The translations under genes and the position numbers were made by a program. 64,000 nt of DNA from Palauibacter sp022826685. GTDB lineage: Bacteria; Gemmatimonadota; Gemmatimonadetes; Palauibacterales; Palauibacteraceae. The notes below the pieces were generated by a model. That model was given only the letters and a program-made list of their open reading frames with translations. It ran no database searches and was not told the origin of the DNA. This document shows positions 9,022 through 18,550 of this stretch, one piece after another; position 1 is the first letter of the stretch, and each line of letters starts with the position of its first letter. The stretch lies in assembly GCF_965221685.1 (NCBI RefSeq), contig NZ_OZ244907.1. One strand, 5' to 3'.

Positions 9022-9353
9022 GAGTCGGAACCGCCCTCCGGCGACCCGGAGGTGGCGCCGTCAGACGCGGACGAGGCGCCATCGGACGTGGACGAGGCGC
9101 CGCCCGGCGACCCGGATGAGGCATCGCCCGATGCCTTGGCGGCAGCGGCCTTCCCGTCACTCTCCGGCGCCTGCCGATAGTCGGTGGCGTAGAAACCCGG
9201 CCCCTTGAAGACGATCCCGCCTCCGGACGAGATGAGCCGCTCCACCTGCTCTTCCCCACACAACGGACAGAGACGGATCGCGGGGTCCGACATGCGCTGG
9301 AACCGCTCGAATTCGTGTCGACAACTGCGACATCTGTATTCGTACGTTGGCAC
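9018..9353 (-). CDS. FmdB-family zinc ribbon protein with Ser/Gly-rich tail
   Basis: A small protein whose first 45 or so residues are an FmdB zinc ribbon: PTYEYRCRSCRHEFERFQ, then RLCPLCGEEQVERLIS, giving two CxxC pairs, then GGGIVFKGPGFYATDYR. FmdB proteins are regarded as putative regulators, but the molecular role is not settled. The rest is a low-complexity tail built from SGSPGG, STSDGAS and SASDGAT-like units. I prefer the GTG at 9353, which gives the canonical PTYEYRC start and has AGGGG upstream; an ATG at 9371 would add six residues and lacks a ribosome site. The stop overlaps argS. Confidence 0.85.
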   Translation of the reverse strand: MPTYEYRCRSCRHEFERFQRMSDPAIRLCPLCGEEQVERLISSGGGIVFKGPGFYATDYRQAPESDGKAAAAKASGDASSGSPGGASSTSDGASSASDGATSGSPEGGSDS

Positions 9354-9388
9354 TCGTGCCCCTGGATCCATCTGTGGAACGTCGACGT

Positions 9389-9411
9389 GCCCGCGGCGTT
9401 TCGCCGCGGGC
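9389..9411. terminator. Strong GC stem-loop between mutase and fmdB genes
   Basis: A perfect 10-bp inverted repeat around a 3-base loop (GCCCGCGGCG, TTT, CGCCGCGGGC) lies immediately after the methylmalonyl-CoA mutase stop codon and about 36 nt before the fmdB start. There is no T-run on the minus strand, so it is not a classic intrinsic terminator. It may attenuate transcription, or protect the upstream mRNA end in the one spot where the operon has a gap. Confidence 0.5.
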
Positions 9412-9413
9412 GG

Positions 9414-10976
9414 CTAGCCGGGTCGGTATTCTCCCCACACCTCGCGCAGCGCGTCGCTGATCTCGCCCAGAGTCACGCGGCGCTTGACGGCGTCGATCAG
9501 AACGGGCAGGAGGTTAGCATCTCCGGCCGCCGCTCGCCGGATCCCCGCCAGCGCCGCTTCCACGTCCGTGTCGCTCCTCTCCGCCCTGAGCCGCGTGAGC
9601 CGCAGGCGCTGTTCATCCGCCAAGCGAGCGAAATCCGGCGCCTTCGGCATCTCGACCGGTTCGGCATCCGCGTGCAGGTTCACGCCGACCACCTCGAGTT
9701 CGCGGCTCTCGATCGCCTCCTGATGCCGGCGGGCCGCGAGGTGGATCTCCTCTCGCATGTAGTCGATCGCCTGCACGGGACCGCCCAGTTCGTCGACGCG
9801 GGCGAGGTACTCCCGGGCCCGCGCCTCGATGTCGTCCGTGAGCGACTCCACGAAGTAGGAGCCCCCCAGGGGATCGACGGTGTCGCCGACACCGGTCTCG
9901 GCCGCCAGGACCTGCTGAGTGCGGAGCGCGAGGCGGGCCGCGTCCGCGCCGGGAAGCGAGAGCGCTTCGTCGTAGCTGTTCGTGTGCAGCGACTGCGTCC
10001 CCCCCAGCACCGCGGAGAGCGCCTGAACCGCGACGCGCACGACGTTGTTCAACGGCTGTTGGGCCGTCAGCGCCGCGCCGGACGTCTGGGTGTGGAACTT
10101 CAGCCGACAGCTCTCTTCCACGGCTCCGAATCGGTCCCGCATGAGCCGGGCCCACATGCGGCGGGCGGCGCGGAACTTGGCGACCTCCTCGAAGAACAGC
10201 CGGTCGGCCGAGAAGAAGAAGCTCAGCCCGGGAGCGAAGTCGTCGATCTCCAGCCCCCGCTCGATGGCGCGGCGCACGTATTCGAGGCCGTTGGCGATCG
10301 TGAAAGCCAGCTCCTGGGCCGCCGTCGCGCCGGCCTCGCGAATGTGATACCCGCTGATGGAAATCGAACGCCACCGCGGCATCTCACGGGAGCAGAAGTC
10401 GAACACGTCCGTCACGAATCGAACGCTGGGCTCCACCGGATAGATGTACGTCCCGCGTGCGATGAACTCCTTCAGCACGTCGTTCTGAAGCGTGCCCCGG
10501 AGGACGGCCGGATCGATACCCCGTTCCTGAGCCACGCCCGCGTACATCGCGAGGAGCACGGGCGCCGTGGCGTTGATCGTCATCGCCGTCGAGACGCGTT
10601 CGAGCGGGATCTCCTCGAACAGCCGGTGCATGTCCTCGATCGAATCGATCGCGACGCCGACCCGTCCGACTTCCCCCCGCACCCTGGCATCGTCGGAGTC
10701 GTAGCCCATCTGGGTCGGAAGGTCGAAGGCAACGGAAAGACCGGTCTGTCCGGATTCGAGCAGATAGCGGAAACGGGCATTCGTCGCCGCGGCCGTGCCG
10801 AAGCCGGCGTACTGGCGCATCGTCCACAGCCGCCCCCGGTACATCGTGGGGTACACGCCGCGCGTGTAGGGGAACGCGCCGGGCAATGACGGATCCGGAT
10901 TCGCGTCGGCCGCCTCGTAGACCGGTTCGACTTCGATCCCGCTCGTGGTGGAGAAGACCGGGCGCCGTGCGTTCAC
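9414..10976 (-). CDS. Methylmalonyl-CoA mutase, catalytic subunit without the B12 domain
   Basis: A 520-residue methylmalonyl-CoA mutase large-subunit homologue. It has FPYTRGVYPTMYRGRLWTMRQYAGFGTA (substrate channel), SVAFDLPTQMGYDSDD, TINATAPVLLAMY, SGYHIREAGATAAQELAFT and LKFHTQTSGAALTAQQPLNN. The protein ends after the TIM-barrel part, so the cobalamin-binding domain must come from another gene, as in known two-part mutases; I see no such gene here. With the PCC genes upstream and an epimerase at 46124 it would complete propionyl-CoA to succinyl-CoA conversion. The related isobutyryl-CoA or ethylmalonyl-CoA mutases cannot be excluded by eye. The GTG start overlaps the biotin carrier stop. 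Confidence 0.9.
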   Translation of the reverse strand: MNARRPVFSTTSGIEVEPVYEAADANPDPSLPGAFPYTRGVYPTMYRGRLWTMRQYAGFGTAAATNARFRYLLESGQTGLSVAFDLPTQMGYDSDDARVRGEVGRVGVAIDSIEDMHRLFEEIPLERVSTAMTINATAPVLLAMYAGVAQERGIDPAVLRGTLQNDVLKEFIARGTYIYPVEPSVRFVTDVFDFCSREMPRWRSISISGYHIREAGATAAQELAFTIANGLEYVRRAIERGLEIDDFAPGLSFFFSADRLFFEEVAKFRAARRMWARLMRDRFGAVEESCRLKFHTQTSGAALTAQQPLNNVVRVAVQALSAVLGGTQSLHTNSYDEALSLPGADAARLALRTQQVLAAETGVGDTVDPLGGSYFVESLTDDIEARAREYLARVDELGGPVQAIDYMREEIHLAARRHQEAIESRELEVVGVNLHADAEPVEMPKAPDFARLADEQRLRLTRLRAERSDTDVEAALAGIRRAAAGDANLLPVLIDAVKRRVTLGEISDALREVWGEYRPG

Positions 10977-11476
10977 GAGGTCTCCGCCTCGAGCGTCACG
11001 AGAACCTGATCACGATCCACGACATCCCCGGCGCGGACCTCGATTCCGGCCACCGTTCCCGGTTCACGGGCGCGCAATTCGTTCTCCATTTTCATCGCTT
11101 CGATCACGACCAGTCCATCGCCGGCGTTCACGCGCTGTCCGGCCTCCGCGAGGACGCGCGTGATCAGCCCCGGCATCGGCGCGCGCAACTCCCGCGGTCC
11201 CCGCCCCCCCGCGCTTCGATCGGCCAGTGCGCGGAGCGCCCGGGTGCGTTCGTCCTCCACCGTGACGTCGAAGGTCCGACCGCGCACGGTCAGCCGCCAC
11301 CCGGCGGGCGTCCGACGCGCGAACACGCGGTGGTTCGCCCCATCCAGGGTGAGCTGGATTTCACCATCCGCCAGCCACGCGAACTCCGCTACCCGCTCCG
11401 AACCGTTCAGGCGCAGCCCGGAGACCAGCCGTTCGACCTCGAAGCTCGCGCCGTCCACCTCGACGTGGTACTTCAT
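10973..11476 (-). CDS. Biotin carboxyl carrier domain protein of acyl-CoA carboxylase
   Basis: A 167-residue protein with a C-terminal biotinyl domain: MPGLITRVLAEAGQRVNAGD followed by EAMKMEN, where K129 is the predicted biotin site. The first 90 residues form a beta-rich region resembling the linker that joins the carboxylase and carrier domains in single-chain acyl-CoA carboxylase alpha subunits. It follows the biotin carboxylase gene by 7 nt, so here the alpha subunit is split into two genes. The ATG at 11476 is chosen because longer frames overlap the biotin carboxylase end. Confidence 0.9.
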   Translation of the reverse strand: MKYHVEVDGASFEVERLVSGLRLNGSERVAEFAWLADGEIQLTLDGANHRVFARRTPAGWRLTVRGRTFDVTVEDERTRALRALADRSAGGRGPRELRAPMPGLITRVLAEAGQRVNAGDGLVVIEAMKMENELRAREPGTVAGIEVRAGDVVDRDQVLVTLEAETS

Positions 11477-11483
11477 GCCGGCT

Positions 11484-12974
11484 TCACCACTCCCGATCCG
11501 CCCGCATCCACGCCGACAGCCCGTTCCCTCCGTCGCGGGAGCGCCGTGTACCGCCGGCAACGACCCGCGGCCGGTCCTCATCCGCGAGGAGCACCGCGGT
11601 CGCCATGGCCACGTCGCGCAGCGCGGGATCGGCGGCCCCTCCGAGTCCGGGGTGTTCCTCCACGTACCGGATGGAGAGATCGTTCGCCCGGTAGTCGGCT
11701 TCGTCCATCACCGCGAGGTGCCACGGGACCGTCGTCTCGACGCCGCCGATGACGAGCCCCTCGAGCGCGGACCGCATGCGCCGGATCGCGGCCTCACGAT
11801 CCGAGGCGTGGACGACCAGCTTGCCGAGCAGCGAGTCGTAGTGCGGACCGACCTCCGACCCGTTCCGGATCCCGCCATCCCAGCGCACGCCGGGCCCCGT
11901 CGGCACTTCGAGACGGTCGATTCGACCCATGGACGGGAGGAATCCGGCGGCCGGGTCCTCCGCGTTGATCCGGCATTCGATCGCGTGCCCGCGCGCGGCG
12001 GGCGGCGCTCCGCCGCCGAGCAGCGGGAGCCCCCGGGCGACGCGCAGTTGCTGACGGACGAGATCCACGCCGGTGACGAGTTCCGTCACGGGGTGCTCGA
12101 CCTGAATCCGGGTGTTCATCTCGAGGAAGAAGAACTCGCCCCCTTCGACCAGGAACTCGACCGTGCCCGCGCCGCGGTAGCCGACCGCCTCCGCCGCCCG
12201 CACGGCGACCTCCGCCATTCGGCGCCGGAGCCCGTCATCGATCGCCGTGGACGGCGCTTCTTCGATCAGTTTCTGGTGTCGCCGCTGGATCGAGCACTCC
12301 CGCTCGCCGAAGTCCACGGTTCGCTCGTCGTCGGCGAGCACCTGGATCTCGATGTGCCGGGGGGAACCGAGGAAGCGCTCCGCGAACACGCGTCCGTCGC
12401 CGAACGCGCTCTGCGCCTCCCGCGTCGCGCGCCCGAACGCTCCGGCCATCTGCTCCTCGTCGGAGACGACGTGCATGCCCTTGCCGCCCCCGCCGGCCGC
12501 CGCCTTCAGGAGGACGGGGAATCCGATCCGTTCAGCTTCGAGGACGGCGTCCCGCGCCGAATCGAGCGGGGCGCTGCCAGGTATCACGGGCACTCCGGCC
12601 CCCACCATCCGCGTCCGGGCCCGCGTCTTGTCGCCCATGACTTCGATCGCGTCGGCGGGAGGTCCGATGTGGATGAGACCCGCGGCTTCGACGGCGCGAG
12701 CGAAACCGGCGTTCTCGGCAAGGAAGCCGTACCCCGGATGGACCGCCCCCGCCCCCGTCTCCTTCGCGGCCGCGAGGAGCCGGTCGATCGACAGGTAGCT
12801 CTCCGCGGCGGCAGCCCCCCCGATCCGGACCGCCTCGCCCGCAAGAAGCACGTGGGGGGCCCGGCGATCCACGTCGGAGTAGACGGCGACCGTCCCGAGG
12901 CCTTCCTCGTGGCACGCGCGGATGATCCGAACCGCGATCTCGCCGCGGTTCGCGATCAGAACCTTGTCGAACAT
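11484..12974 (-). CDS. Acyl-CoA (propionyl-CoA) carboxylase biotin carboxylase subunit
   Basis: A 496-residue ATP-grasp biotin carboxylase that carboxylates carrier-bound biotin using bicarbonate and ATP. Clear motifs are FDKVLIANRGEIAVRIIRA at the start, HPGYGFLAENAGFA, KAAAGGGGKGM (ATP lid), ERECSIQRRHQKLIEEAPS and MNTRIQVEHPVTE, the last with active-site residues. It lies 16 nt after pccB and 7 nt before the carrier gene. The pairing with pccB and the mutase makes propionyl-CoA the likely substrate; an acetyl-CoA carboxylase role is less likely here. accD is elsewhere, at 60996. Confidence 0.93.
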   Translation of the reverse strand: MFDKVLIANRGEIAVRIIRACHEEGLGTVAVYSDVDRRAPHVLLAGEAVRIGGAAAAESYLSIDRLLAAAKETGAGAVHPGYGFLAENAGFARAVEAAGLIHIGPPADAIEVMGDKTRARTRMVGAGVPVIPGSAPLDSARDAVLEAERIGFPVLLKAAAGGGGKGMHVVSDEEQMAGAFGRATREAQSAFGDGRVFAERFLGSPRHIEIQVLADDERTVDFGERECSIQRRHQKLIEEAPSTAIDDGLRRRMAEVAVRAAEAVGYRGAGTVEFLVEGGEFFFLEMNTRIQVEHPVTELVTGVDLVRQQLRVARGLPLLGGGAPPAARGHAIECRINAEDPAAGFLPSMGRIDRLEVPTGPGVRWDGGIRNGSEVGPHYDSLLGKLVVHASDREAAIRRMRSALEGLVIGGVETTVPWHLAVMDEADYRANDLSIRYVEEHPGLGGAADPALRDVAMATAVLLADEDRPRVVAGGTRRSRDGGNGLSAWMRADREW

Positions 12975-12990
12975 CCGGCCTCGGAGGGAT

Positions 12991-14538
12991 TCACAACGGG
13001 ATGTTGCCGTGCTTCCTGGGCGGGTTGCGATCGCGCTTCTCGGCCATGGCCTCGAGCCCCGAAACGAGACGCGCGCGCGTCTCGCGGGGGTCGATCACAT
13101 CGTCGATGAACCCGCGCTCGGCGGCGAGATAGGGGTTGGCGAACTTCGCCCGATATTCCGCTTCGAGTTCGGCCGTGCGCGCCACGGGGTCCTCGGCCGC
13201 GGCAATCTCGCGCCGGAAGAGGACCTCCACCGCGCCCTTCGCCCCCATCACCGCGATCTCCGCGCTCGGCCAGGCGAGGTTGAGGTCGCCCCGGATATGC
13301 TTGGACGACATGACGTCGTACGCGCCGCCGTAGGCCTTGCGGGTGATGACGGTGAGCTTCGGAACCGTCGCCTCGCAGTAGGCGAAGAGGAGCTTCGCGC
13401 CGTTTCGGATGATGCCCTCGTGCTCCTCCCTCAATCCCGGGAGAAAGCCGGGCACATCCTCGAAGGTCACCAGCGGAACGTTGAACGCATCGCAGAAGCG
13501 GACGAACCGCGCGGCCTTGATGCTCGCATCGCTGTCCAGGACGCCGGCGAGGACCGCGGGCTGGTTGCCGATGATGCCCACGGCGTTCCCCCCGAGTCGG
13601 GCGAAGCCGGTGATGATGTTGCGGGCGTACTCGGCATGAACTTCCATCAGGCTGTCGGCGTCGACGACGCGACGGATGATATCCAGCATGTCGTACGGAA
13701 GCTTCGGGTCGTCGGGCACGATCTCGAGAAGCGCTTCGTCGGCCCGGTCCGCCGGATCCGCCGTCTCCCGCCACGGCGGCGTCTCCTGGTTGTTCGAGGG
13801 CAGGTAGGAAAGGAGGCGGCGCACGGCGCCGAGCGCCTCGACCTCGGTCGCAGACCGGAAGTGCGCCACGCCGGACCGGCTCGCGTGCACGGCGGCGCCG
13901 CCGAGTTCGTCGAACGTCACGTCCTCGTGCGTCACCGTCTTCACGACGCCGGGGCCCGTGATGAACATGTGGCTCACTCCGTCCACCATGAACACGAAGT
14001 CCGTGATGGCGGGGCTGTAGACCGCGCCTCCGGAACATGGCCCGAGGATCGCGCTCAGTTGCGGGATCACGCCCGAGGCCAGCGTGTTTCGGAGGAAGAT
14101 GTCCGCATAGCCGCCCAGCGAGGCGACCCCTTCCTGAATCCGTGCGCCACCCGAGTCGTTGATGCCGATGAAGGGGGCGCCGTTGCGCGTCGCAAGATCC
14201 AGGACCTTCACGATCTTGCCGGCGTGCGCTTCCGAGAGCGAGCCTCCGAAGACCGTGAAGTCCTGGCTGAACACATAGACGGTTCGCCCGTCGATGCGGC
14301 CGTAGCCCGTGATGACGCCGTCGCCGGGGATGCGCCGGTCCCCAAGCCCGAAGTCGGTGCAGCGGTGCTCGACGAAGCGGTCGAACTCCACGAAGCTCCC
14401 TTCGTCGAGGAGGATCTCGAGGCGCTCCCTGGCGCCCAGCTTGCCGCGCGCGTGCTGGCGGGCGAGCCGATCCGGGTCTCCGCGCGCGGCCCGCTCGGAT
14501 CGGGCCTCGAGTTCGGCCAGCTTCTCGCGCATGCTCAC
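12991..14538 (-). CDS. pccB: Propionyl-CoA carboxylase beta subunit (carboxyltransferase)
   Basis: A 515-residue carboxyltransferase that moves CO2 from biotin to propionyl-CoA. Typical PccB features are ARGKLGARERLEILLDEGSFVE, VFSQDFTVFGGSLSEAHAGKI, INDSGGARIQEGV (first oxyanion hole), FEDVPGFLPG, KAYGGAYDVM and the family ending NPPRKHGNIPL. The GTG at 14538 overlaps the preceding stop (GTGA); an ATG two codons on (14532) is an equally good start. It leads the PCC, carrier and mutase cluster. Confidence 0.94.
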   Translation of the reverse strand: MSMREKLAELEARSERAARGDPDRLARQHARGKLGARERLEILLDEGSFVEFDRFVEHRCTDFGLGDRRIPGDGVITGYGRIDGRTVYVFSQDFTVFGGSLSEAHAGKIVKVLDLATRNGAPFIGINDSGGARIQEGVASLGGYADIFLRNTLASGVIPQLSAILGPCSGGAVYSPAITDFVFMVDGVSHMFITGPGVVKTVTHEDVTFDELGGAAVHASRSGVAHFRSATEVEALGAVRRLLSYLPSNNQETPPWRETADPADRADEALLEIVPDDPKLPYDMLDIIRRVVDADSLMEVHAEYARNIITGFARLGGNAVGIIGNQPAVLAGVLDSDASIKAARFVRFCDAFNVPLVTFEDVPGFLPGLREEHEGIIRNGAKLLFAYCEATVPKLTVITRKAYGGAYDVMSSKHIRGDLNLAWPSAEIAVMGAKGAVEVLFRREIAAAEDPVARTAELEAEYRAKFANPYLAAERGFIDDVIDPRETRARLVSGLEAMAEKRDRNPPRKHGNIPL

Positions 14539-16502
14539 CGGATGCTCGCCGTTCGCACCCGGTGCCGTGTGTCCGCGCGCAGGGTGTCCACGCGCACCGA
14601 GTCGCGCGGTGCGAAGGGAGACGGCGCCGCGCGCACCTCCGCGAGCCAGGTGAGAAGTTCCTCTCTGTCCGCCTCCACGGGCGAACCGTCCACCAGCATG
14701 CGGATCTCCGTGGAGCGCCGTACGACGGACCGCGCGGCGTCGGGACGCAGACGGCCCGTCACGCCCTCGACCTCCGGTCCCGATTCGAGGTAGGCCGCGA
14801 GCGCGGCCGGGATCGGCAGTCTCGCACCATCCAGGGCGGAGAGAACCAGGAGCGTCGCATCGTGTGCCAGAGCCGGCATAATGTTGTCCCGCAACGTCTT
14901 TCGGTATCGTCTCTCATAATCCGCGACAAATCGCCGCCACGGCGTTCCCGGGCTGACGCGATCCGTCGCGAGACCGACGACCCGATGGTCCGTCGCGAAG
15001 CGTTCGAGCCGACGCAACGCCGCCGGTTCGGCCCAGGCCCCGCTCCCCATCACGATCACGTTGTAGAGGCCGTAATAGAAGAGTTGAGGCGCGATGGCGA
15101 GGACGCCGGAGACGGACGCCGCCGGCGCGAAGACGACGTCGGGCTCCGAGGCCGCGACGGCCTCGATGGGTGCCTGGAAGGTCGTGACCCCGGGATCGTA
15201 GCGTTCGTGCCCCACGAGCAGGCCGCCGTTCTCCCGGATCGTTCGCGTGAACGCATCGATCGCACCTCCGAGCCCGACCCCGTCCGGCTCGAGAACGGCG
15301 ACGCGGCGGAGCCGCAGATCCTCCAGCGTCCAGCGCGCCAGTTCCTCCGCCACATCCGAGACACGCGTCCCCGCATCGTAGAGCGTATAGGTCGCCGACC
15401 CGGGCCTCAGCACTTCCGTCGTCGTGGGGCTGATGATCGGCAATCTCTGATTCCCGCGGGCCCGCGACGCCGCCGCGAACGACTCGGAGCGCAGCGGACC
15501 CAGGATCGCGATCACGTCCCGTCCTTCGAGCGACCGCACGAGGCCCGCCGTGTTCTCCGGATCCGATTCGTCATCGACGAAGATGACTTCGACATCGAAG
15601 CCGGCCGGGCGCTCGTCTCGGTATCGCTCGACCGCGAGTTCGATCCCCTCGCGCAGCACCCCGCCCACATCCGCGAGGTCGCCCGTGAGGGGGAGGATCG
15701 CACCGATGCGCGCGGTGCGGCTGCCGAAATCCGTTTCCGCCCCGACGATCATCTCCGCCGTGGCCCGCTCCGGCTCGGCAGGTTGCCCGTCCAGGACGCG
15801 GGCGGCCAGACGCCTCGCCTCGTCGCTCTGTTCCTCGACGATGAGCAGGCGGATGAGTTGGATATGAACGATCGCGGCCGCGGCCGTCTCCGGCGGGAAG
15901 CTCTCGGTCAGCGGGCGTAGCTCCTGGACCGTGAGGGCACCGGTCAACCGGCGGAGATTCTCCGCACCGATCGTCTCCAGTCCGCCGGGCACGGAGAGGA
16001 TCGCGGCGACCGCTTCGGGCTCGCGACCGGTGTCCGAGAGGATCCGAACCAGTCGCTCCAGGGTGGCCGTTCCAAGGGGGGCGGCGGGCGCCCGCGCGAG
16101 GAGCCTGCCGTAACGATCCGCCGCGGCGCCCGGCAGTCGCTGGGCTTCCAGCGCCCGGCCCGCCACGGAGAGGGCACGGTCGGCGAGAACCCGGAGCGCT
16201 TCCACTTCGCGCCATGCGGCGTCGAGGGAATCCGCGCGTGCCGCGGCAGCGGCGAAGCGCCCCTGCTCGTAGTCGGACTCGGCGAGGCGGAGCGCGGCCG
16301 CCGCGCCTTCCGTGTCCACAGTGCTCGGGGCGGCCGTCTCGATGGGTGGGTTGCCGGCGATGAACGCACAACCCGCGGTCGCGACCAGCACGGCGCCGCA
16401 ACCGAGGGCTACGCGTCTCCGCGCTGCCCTACGCCGCTCGCGGAAGGGGCTACTCCCCTGCCTCACCACCGGAATCGGACTGCTCCCCCTCGTCCGTGTC
16501 AT
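14535..16502 (-). CDS. Penicillin-binding-protein-activator-like lipoprotein (LpoA / Peripla_BP_6 type)
   Basis: A predicted outer-membrane or periplasmic lipoprotein. An arginine-rich start is followed by a hydrophobic stretch and the lipobox VATAGC near residue 45. Residues of about 65-250 look like helical repeats (LAESDYEQGRFAAAAARADSL and similar). The rest is a periplasmic-binding-protein fold like ABC ligand-binding proteins: ARIGAILPLTGDLADVGGVLREG, AILGPLRSESFAAA, LPIISPTTTE. This two-part layout is that of LpoA, which activates class A PBPs. The ATG at 16502 overlaps rpsA by 53 nt; GTG at 16469 or 16466 would also leave a full signal peptide and may be the true start. The exact partner is unknown. 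Confidence 0.75.
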   Translation of the reverse strand: MTRTRGSSPIPVVRQGSSPFRERRRAARRRVALGCGAVLVATAGCAFIAGNPPIETAAPSTVDTEGAAAALRLAESDYEQGRFAAAAARADSLDAAWREVEALRVLADRALSVAGRALEAQRLPGAAADRYGRLLARAPAAPLGTATLERLVRILSDTGREPEAVAAILSVPGGLETIGAENLRRLTGALTVQELRPLTESFPPETAAAAIVHIQLIRLLIVEEQSDEARRLAARVLDGQPAEPERATAEMIVGAETDFGSRTARIGAILPLTGDLADVGGVLREGIELAVERYRDERPAGFDVEVIFVDDESDPENTAGLVRSLEGRDVIAILGPLRSESFAAASRARGNQRLPIISPTTTEVLRPGSATYTLYDAGTRVSDVAEELARWTLEDLRLRRVAVLEPDGVGLGGAIDAFTRTIRENGGLLVGHERYDPGVTTFQAPIEAVAASEPDVVFAPAASVSGVLAIAPQLFYYGLYNVIVMGSGAWAEPAALRRLERFATDHRVVGLATDRVSPGTPWRRFVADYERRYRKTLRDNIMPALAHDATLLVLSALDGARLPIPAALAAYLESGPEVEGVTGRLRPDAARSVVRRSTEIRMLVDGSPVEADREELLTWLAEVRAAPSPFAPRDSVRVDTLRADTRHRVRTASIR

Positions 16503-18342
16503 CCGCCGCGGAACCGGACTTCGATGCCGCCATGTTCTCGTACTCTACCTCTTCGGCGGCGTACGGGACATCCGGTGCGTCCACGACGGCCAGAACGATG
16601 CGGCGGTTGATGGGATCCGTCTCGAGTACGCGCAGTTCCAGCCGATGCCCCTCGTCGAAGTGGTCGGCGGGCTCGGCGACCGGCGCCTCCACGCCGAGTT
16701 GCGAGATCGGCACGAACCCTTCGAGATCGCTCCCGAGATCCACGACGACGCCCTTCTCGAGCAGACGCGTGATCGAGCCCGCCACTTCCCGTCCCGGCTG
16801 GTACGCCTGCGCGAGCTGGTACCACGGATCTTCCTGCACCTGTTTCAAACCGAGGGAGATCCGTTTCTGGTCGGGATCGATCGAGAGCACGACGACATCG
16901 ACCTCCTCCCCCTTGCGGAGCACCTCGGCCGGATGCTGCACCCGCCGCGTCCAGCTCATGTCGGAGATATGGACGAGGCCGTCGATTCCCGCCTCGACCT
17001 CCACGAAGGCGCCGAAGGAGGTGAGGTTCCGGACCAGCCCGCGGATCTTCGTCCCCGGCGGATATTGCGCCGGGAGCGCCAACCACGGGTCCTCCTCCAC
17101 CTGCTTCATCCCGAGCGAGATCTTCTGTGCCTCCTCATCGACGCGCAGCACGACGCATTCGACCTTGTCGTTGATGCCGACGAGTTGAGAAGGATGGCGG
17201 ACGTTGCGGGTCCATGACATCTCGGAGATGTGGACGAGACCCTCGATACCGCGCTCGAGTTCGACGAAGGCGCCGTAGTTCGTAATCGAGACGACACGGC
17301 CCAGCACGCGCGTCCCGACCGGGTATTTCTCGGCCACGTTCTTCCAAGGGTACTCCTGAAGCTGCTTGAGGCCGAGCGAGATTCGCTCCCGGTCCCAGTC
17401 GATGTCGAGGATCTTGATCTCGAGCGACTGGCCGATCTCGCAGACTTCCGACGGATGGCCGATCCGCCCCCAGGACATGTCGGTGATGTGGAGGAGGCCG
17501 TCCATCCCGCCGAGGTCGATGAAAGCGCCGAAGTCCGTGATGTTCTTGACGATTCCGGGGCGCACGTCGCCCACGGACAGCTCCTTCTTGAGTTCCTCGC
17601 GCTTCCCCGCCCGCTCCTCTTCGAGAAGGACGCGACGGCTCACCACGATGTTCCGGCGGCGCTTGTTGAGCTTGAGGATCTTGAAGTCGTACTCGTCGCC
17701 CAGAAGATCGTCGACGTTGGGTACGCGGCGAAGCGCGATCTGGGATCCGGGCAGGAACGCGTCGACCCCCATGAGATCGACCGTCACGCCACCCTTGATC
17801 TTCCGCTTGATTCGCCCCTGCACCGGACGGTTGTTGTCGAAGGCGTCCTTGATCTTCTCCCAGACGCGGAGGAAATCCGCCTTCTTCTTCGAAAGGACGA
17901 CGACGCCTTCCTCATCCTCGAGGCTCTCGAGGAGGACATCCACGGAATCGCCCATCTCAACTTCGTCCGGATCCGCGAACTCTTCGAGCGGGACGGCTCC
18001 TTCGGACTTGAAGCCGACATCCAGGATGATGTCCGTCTCCGTCTTTCCGATGACCTGCGCGGAGACGATCTCACCTTCGGTGATGCGACTGAGGGTGTCC
18101 TCGTAGAGCGCGTAGAGTTCGGCGTATTCGGCCTGATCGTGCTGGGAGTCATCCCGGGGATCCGCATCGAGATCCAGGTCGATGGCACTGGGCTCGAAGG
18201 CGGCCGGCGTCGCGACGGCGACCTCTACCTCTTCCTGAGCGGCGTCGTCGGCTTCCGTCGACGCGTCCGTGGTCTCGGGGGTTTCCGTCTCGGGGATGTC
18301 CGTCTCGGGGACGTCGGTCTGAGGGTTCGTGTCGTCGGGCAT
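16450..18342 (-). CDS. rpsA: 30S ribosomal protein S1
   Basis: A 630-residue S1 with an acidic, threonine- and proline-rich N-terminal extension of about 70 residues built on PET repeats. It then has six S1 RNA-binding motifs, four of them easily seen by their GLLHITDMSW, GLVHISEMSW, GLVHISDMSW and GFVPISQLG cores. S1 helps load mRNA on the 30S subunit. The ATG at 18342 has GGGAG upstream. The gene follows aroA-cmk, as in the classic cmk-rpsA neighbourhood, but after a gap of 208 nt, so it probably has its own promoter. Confidence 0.96.
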   Translation of the reverse strand: MPDDTNPQTDVPETDIPETETPETTDASTEADDAAQEEVEVAVATPAAFEPSAIDLDLDADPRDDSQHDQAEYAELYALYEDTLSRITEGEIVSAQVIGKTETDIILDVGFKSEGAVPLEEFADPDEVEMGDSVDVLLESLEDEEGVVVLSKKKADFLRVWEKIKDAFDNNRPVQGRIKRKIKGGVTVDLMGVDAFLPGSQIALRRVPNVDDLLGDEYDFKILKLNKRRRNIVVSRRVLLEEERAGKREELKKELSVGDVRPGIVKNITDFGAFIDLGGMDGLLHITDMSWGRIGHPSEVCEIGQSLEIKILDIDWDRERISLGLKQLQEYPWKNVAEKYPVGTRVLGRVVSITNYGAFVELERGIEGLVHISEMSWTRNVRHPSQLVGINDKVECVVLRVDEEAQKISLGMKQVEEDPWLALPAQYPPGTKIRGLVRNLTSFGAFVEVEAGIDGLVHISDMSWTRRVQHPAEVLRKGEEVDVVVLSIDPDQKRISLGLKQVQEDPWYQLAQAYQPGREVAGSITRLLEKGVVVDLGSDLEGFVPISQLGVEAPVAEPADHFDEGHRLELRVLETDPINRRIVLAVVDAPDVPYAAEEVEYENMAASKSGSAADDTDEGEQSDSGGEAGE

Positions 18343-18550
18343 AGGGAATCAAGCTCCCGCGCGGGGCCAACGGTGCGTCCCGCCGGGCCTCGTGGCAAAA
18401 AAGAATCGACCCCGACCGAGCATCACCATCTCCGCCCAGCCGCCGGCCGATCCCCTGGTGTCGGGTCTCCACAGGATCCGGGGCGAAGCGCCACTTTATC
18501 CGCCACGGTCCTCGAACAGTACGCCAACTTAGATTCGCGCTGTGGAAGCG
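18343..18550 (-). promoter_or_regulatory. rpsA leader / intergenic region
   Basis: A 208-nt gap between the aroA-cmk stop and rpsA, the largest gap in the first 20 kb. On the minus strand it contains GATAAAGT, a possible -10 element with no convincing -35, and later a run of six T preceded by GTCGGGGTC. That sequence could pair imperfectly with an upstream GACCCGAC, about 45 nt apart. This may be a leader attenuator or an S1 autoregulation site; the pairing is loose and the call is weak. Confidence 0.3.
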
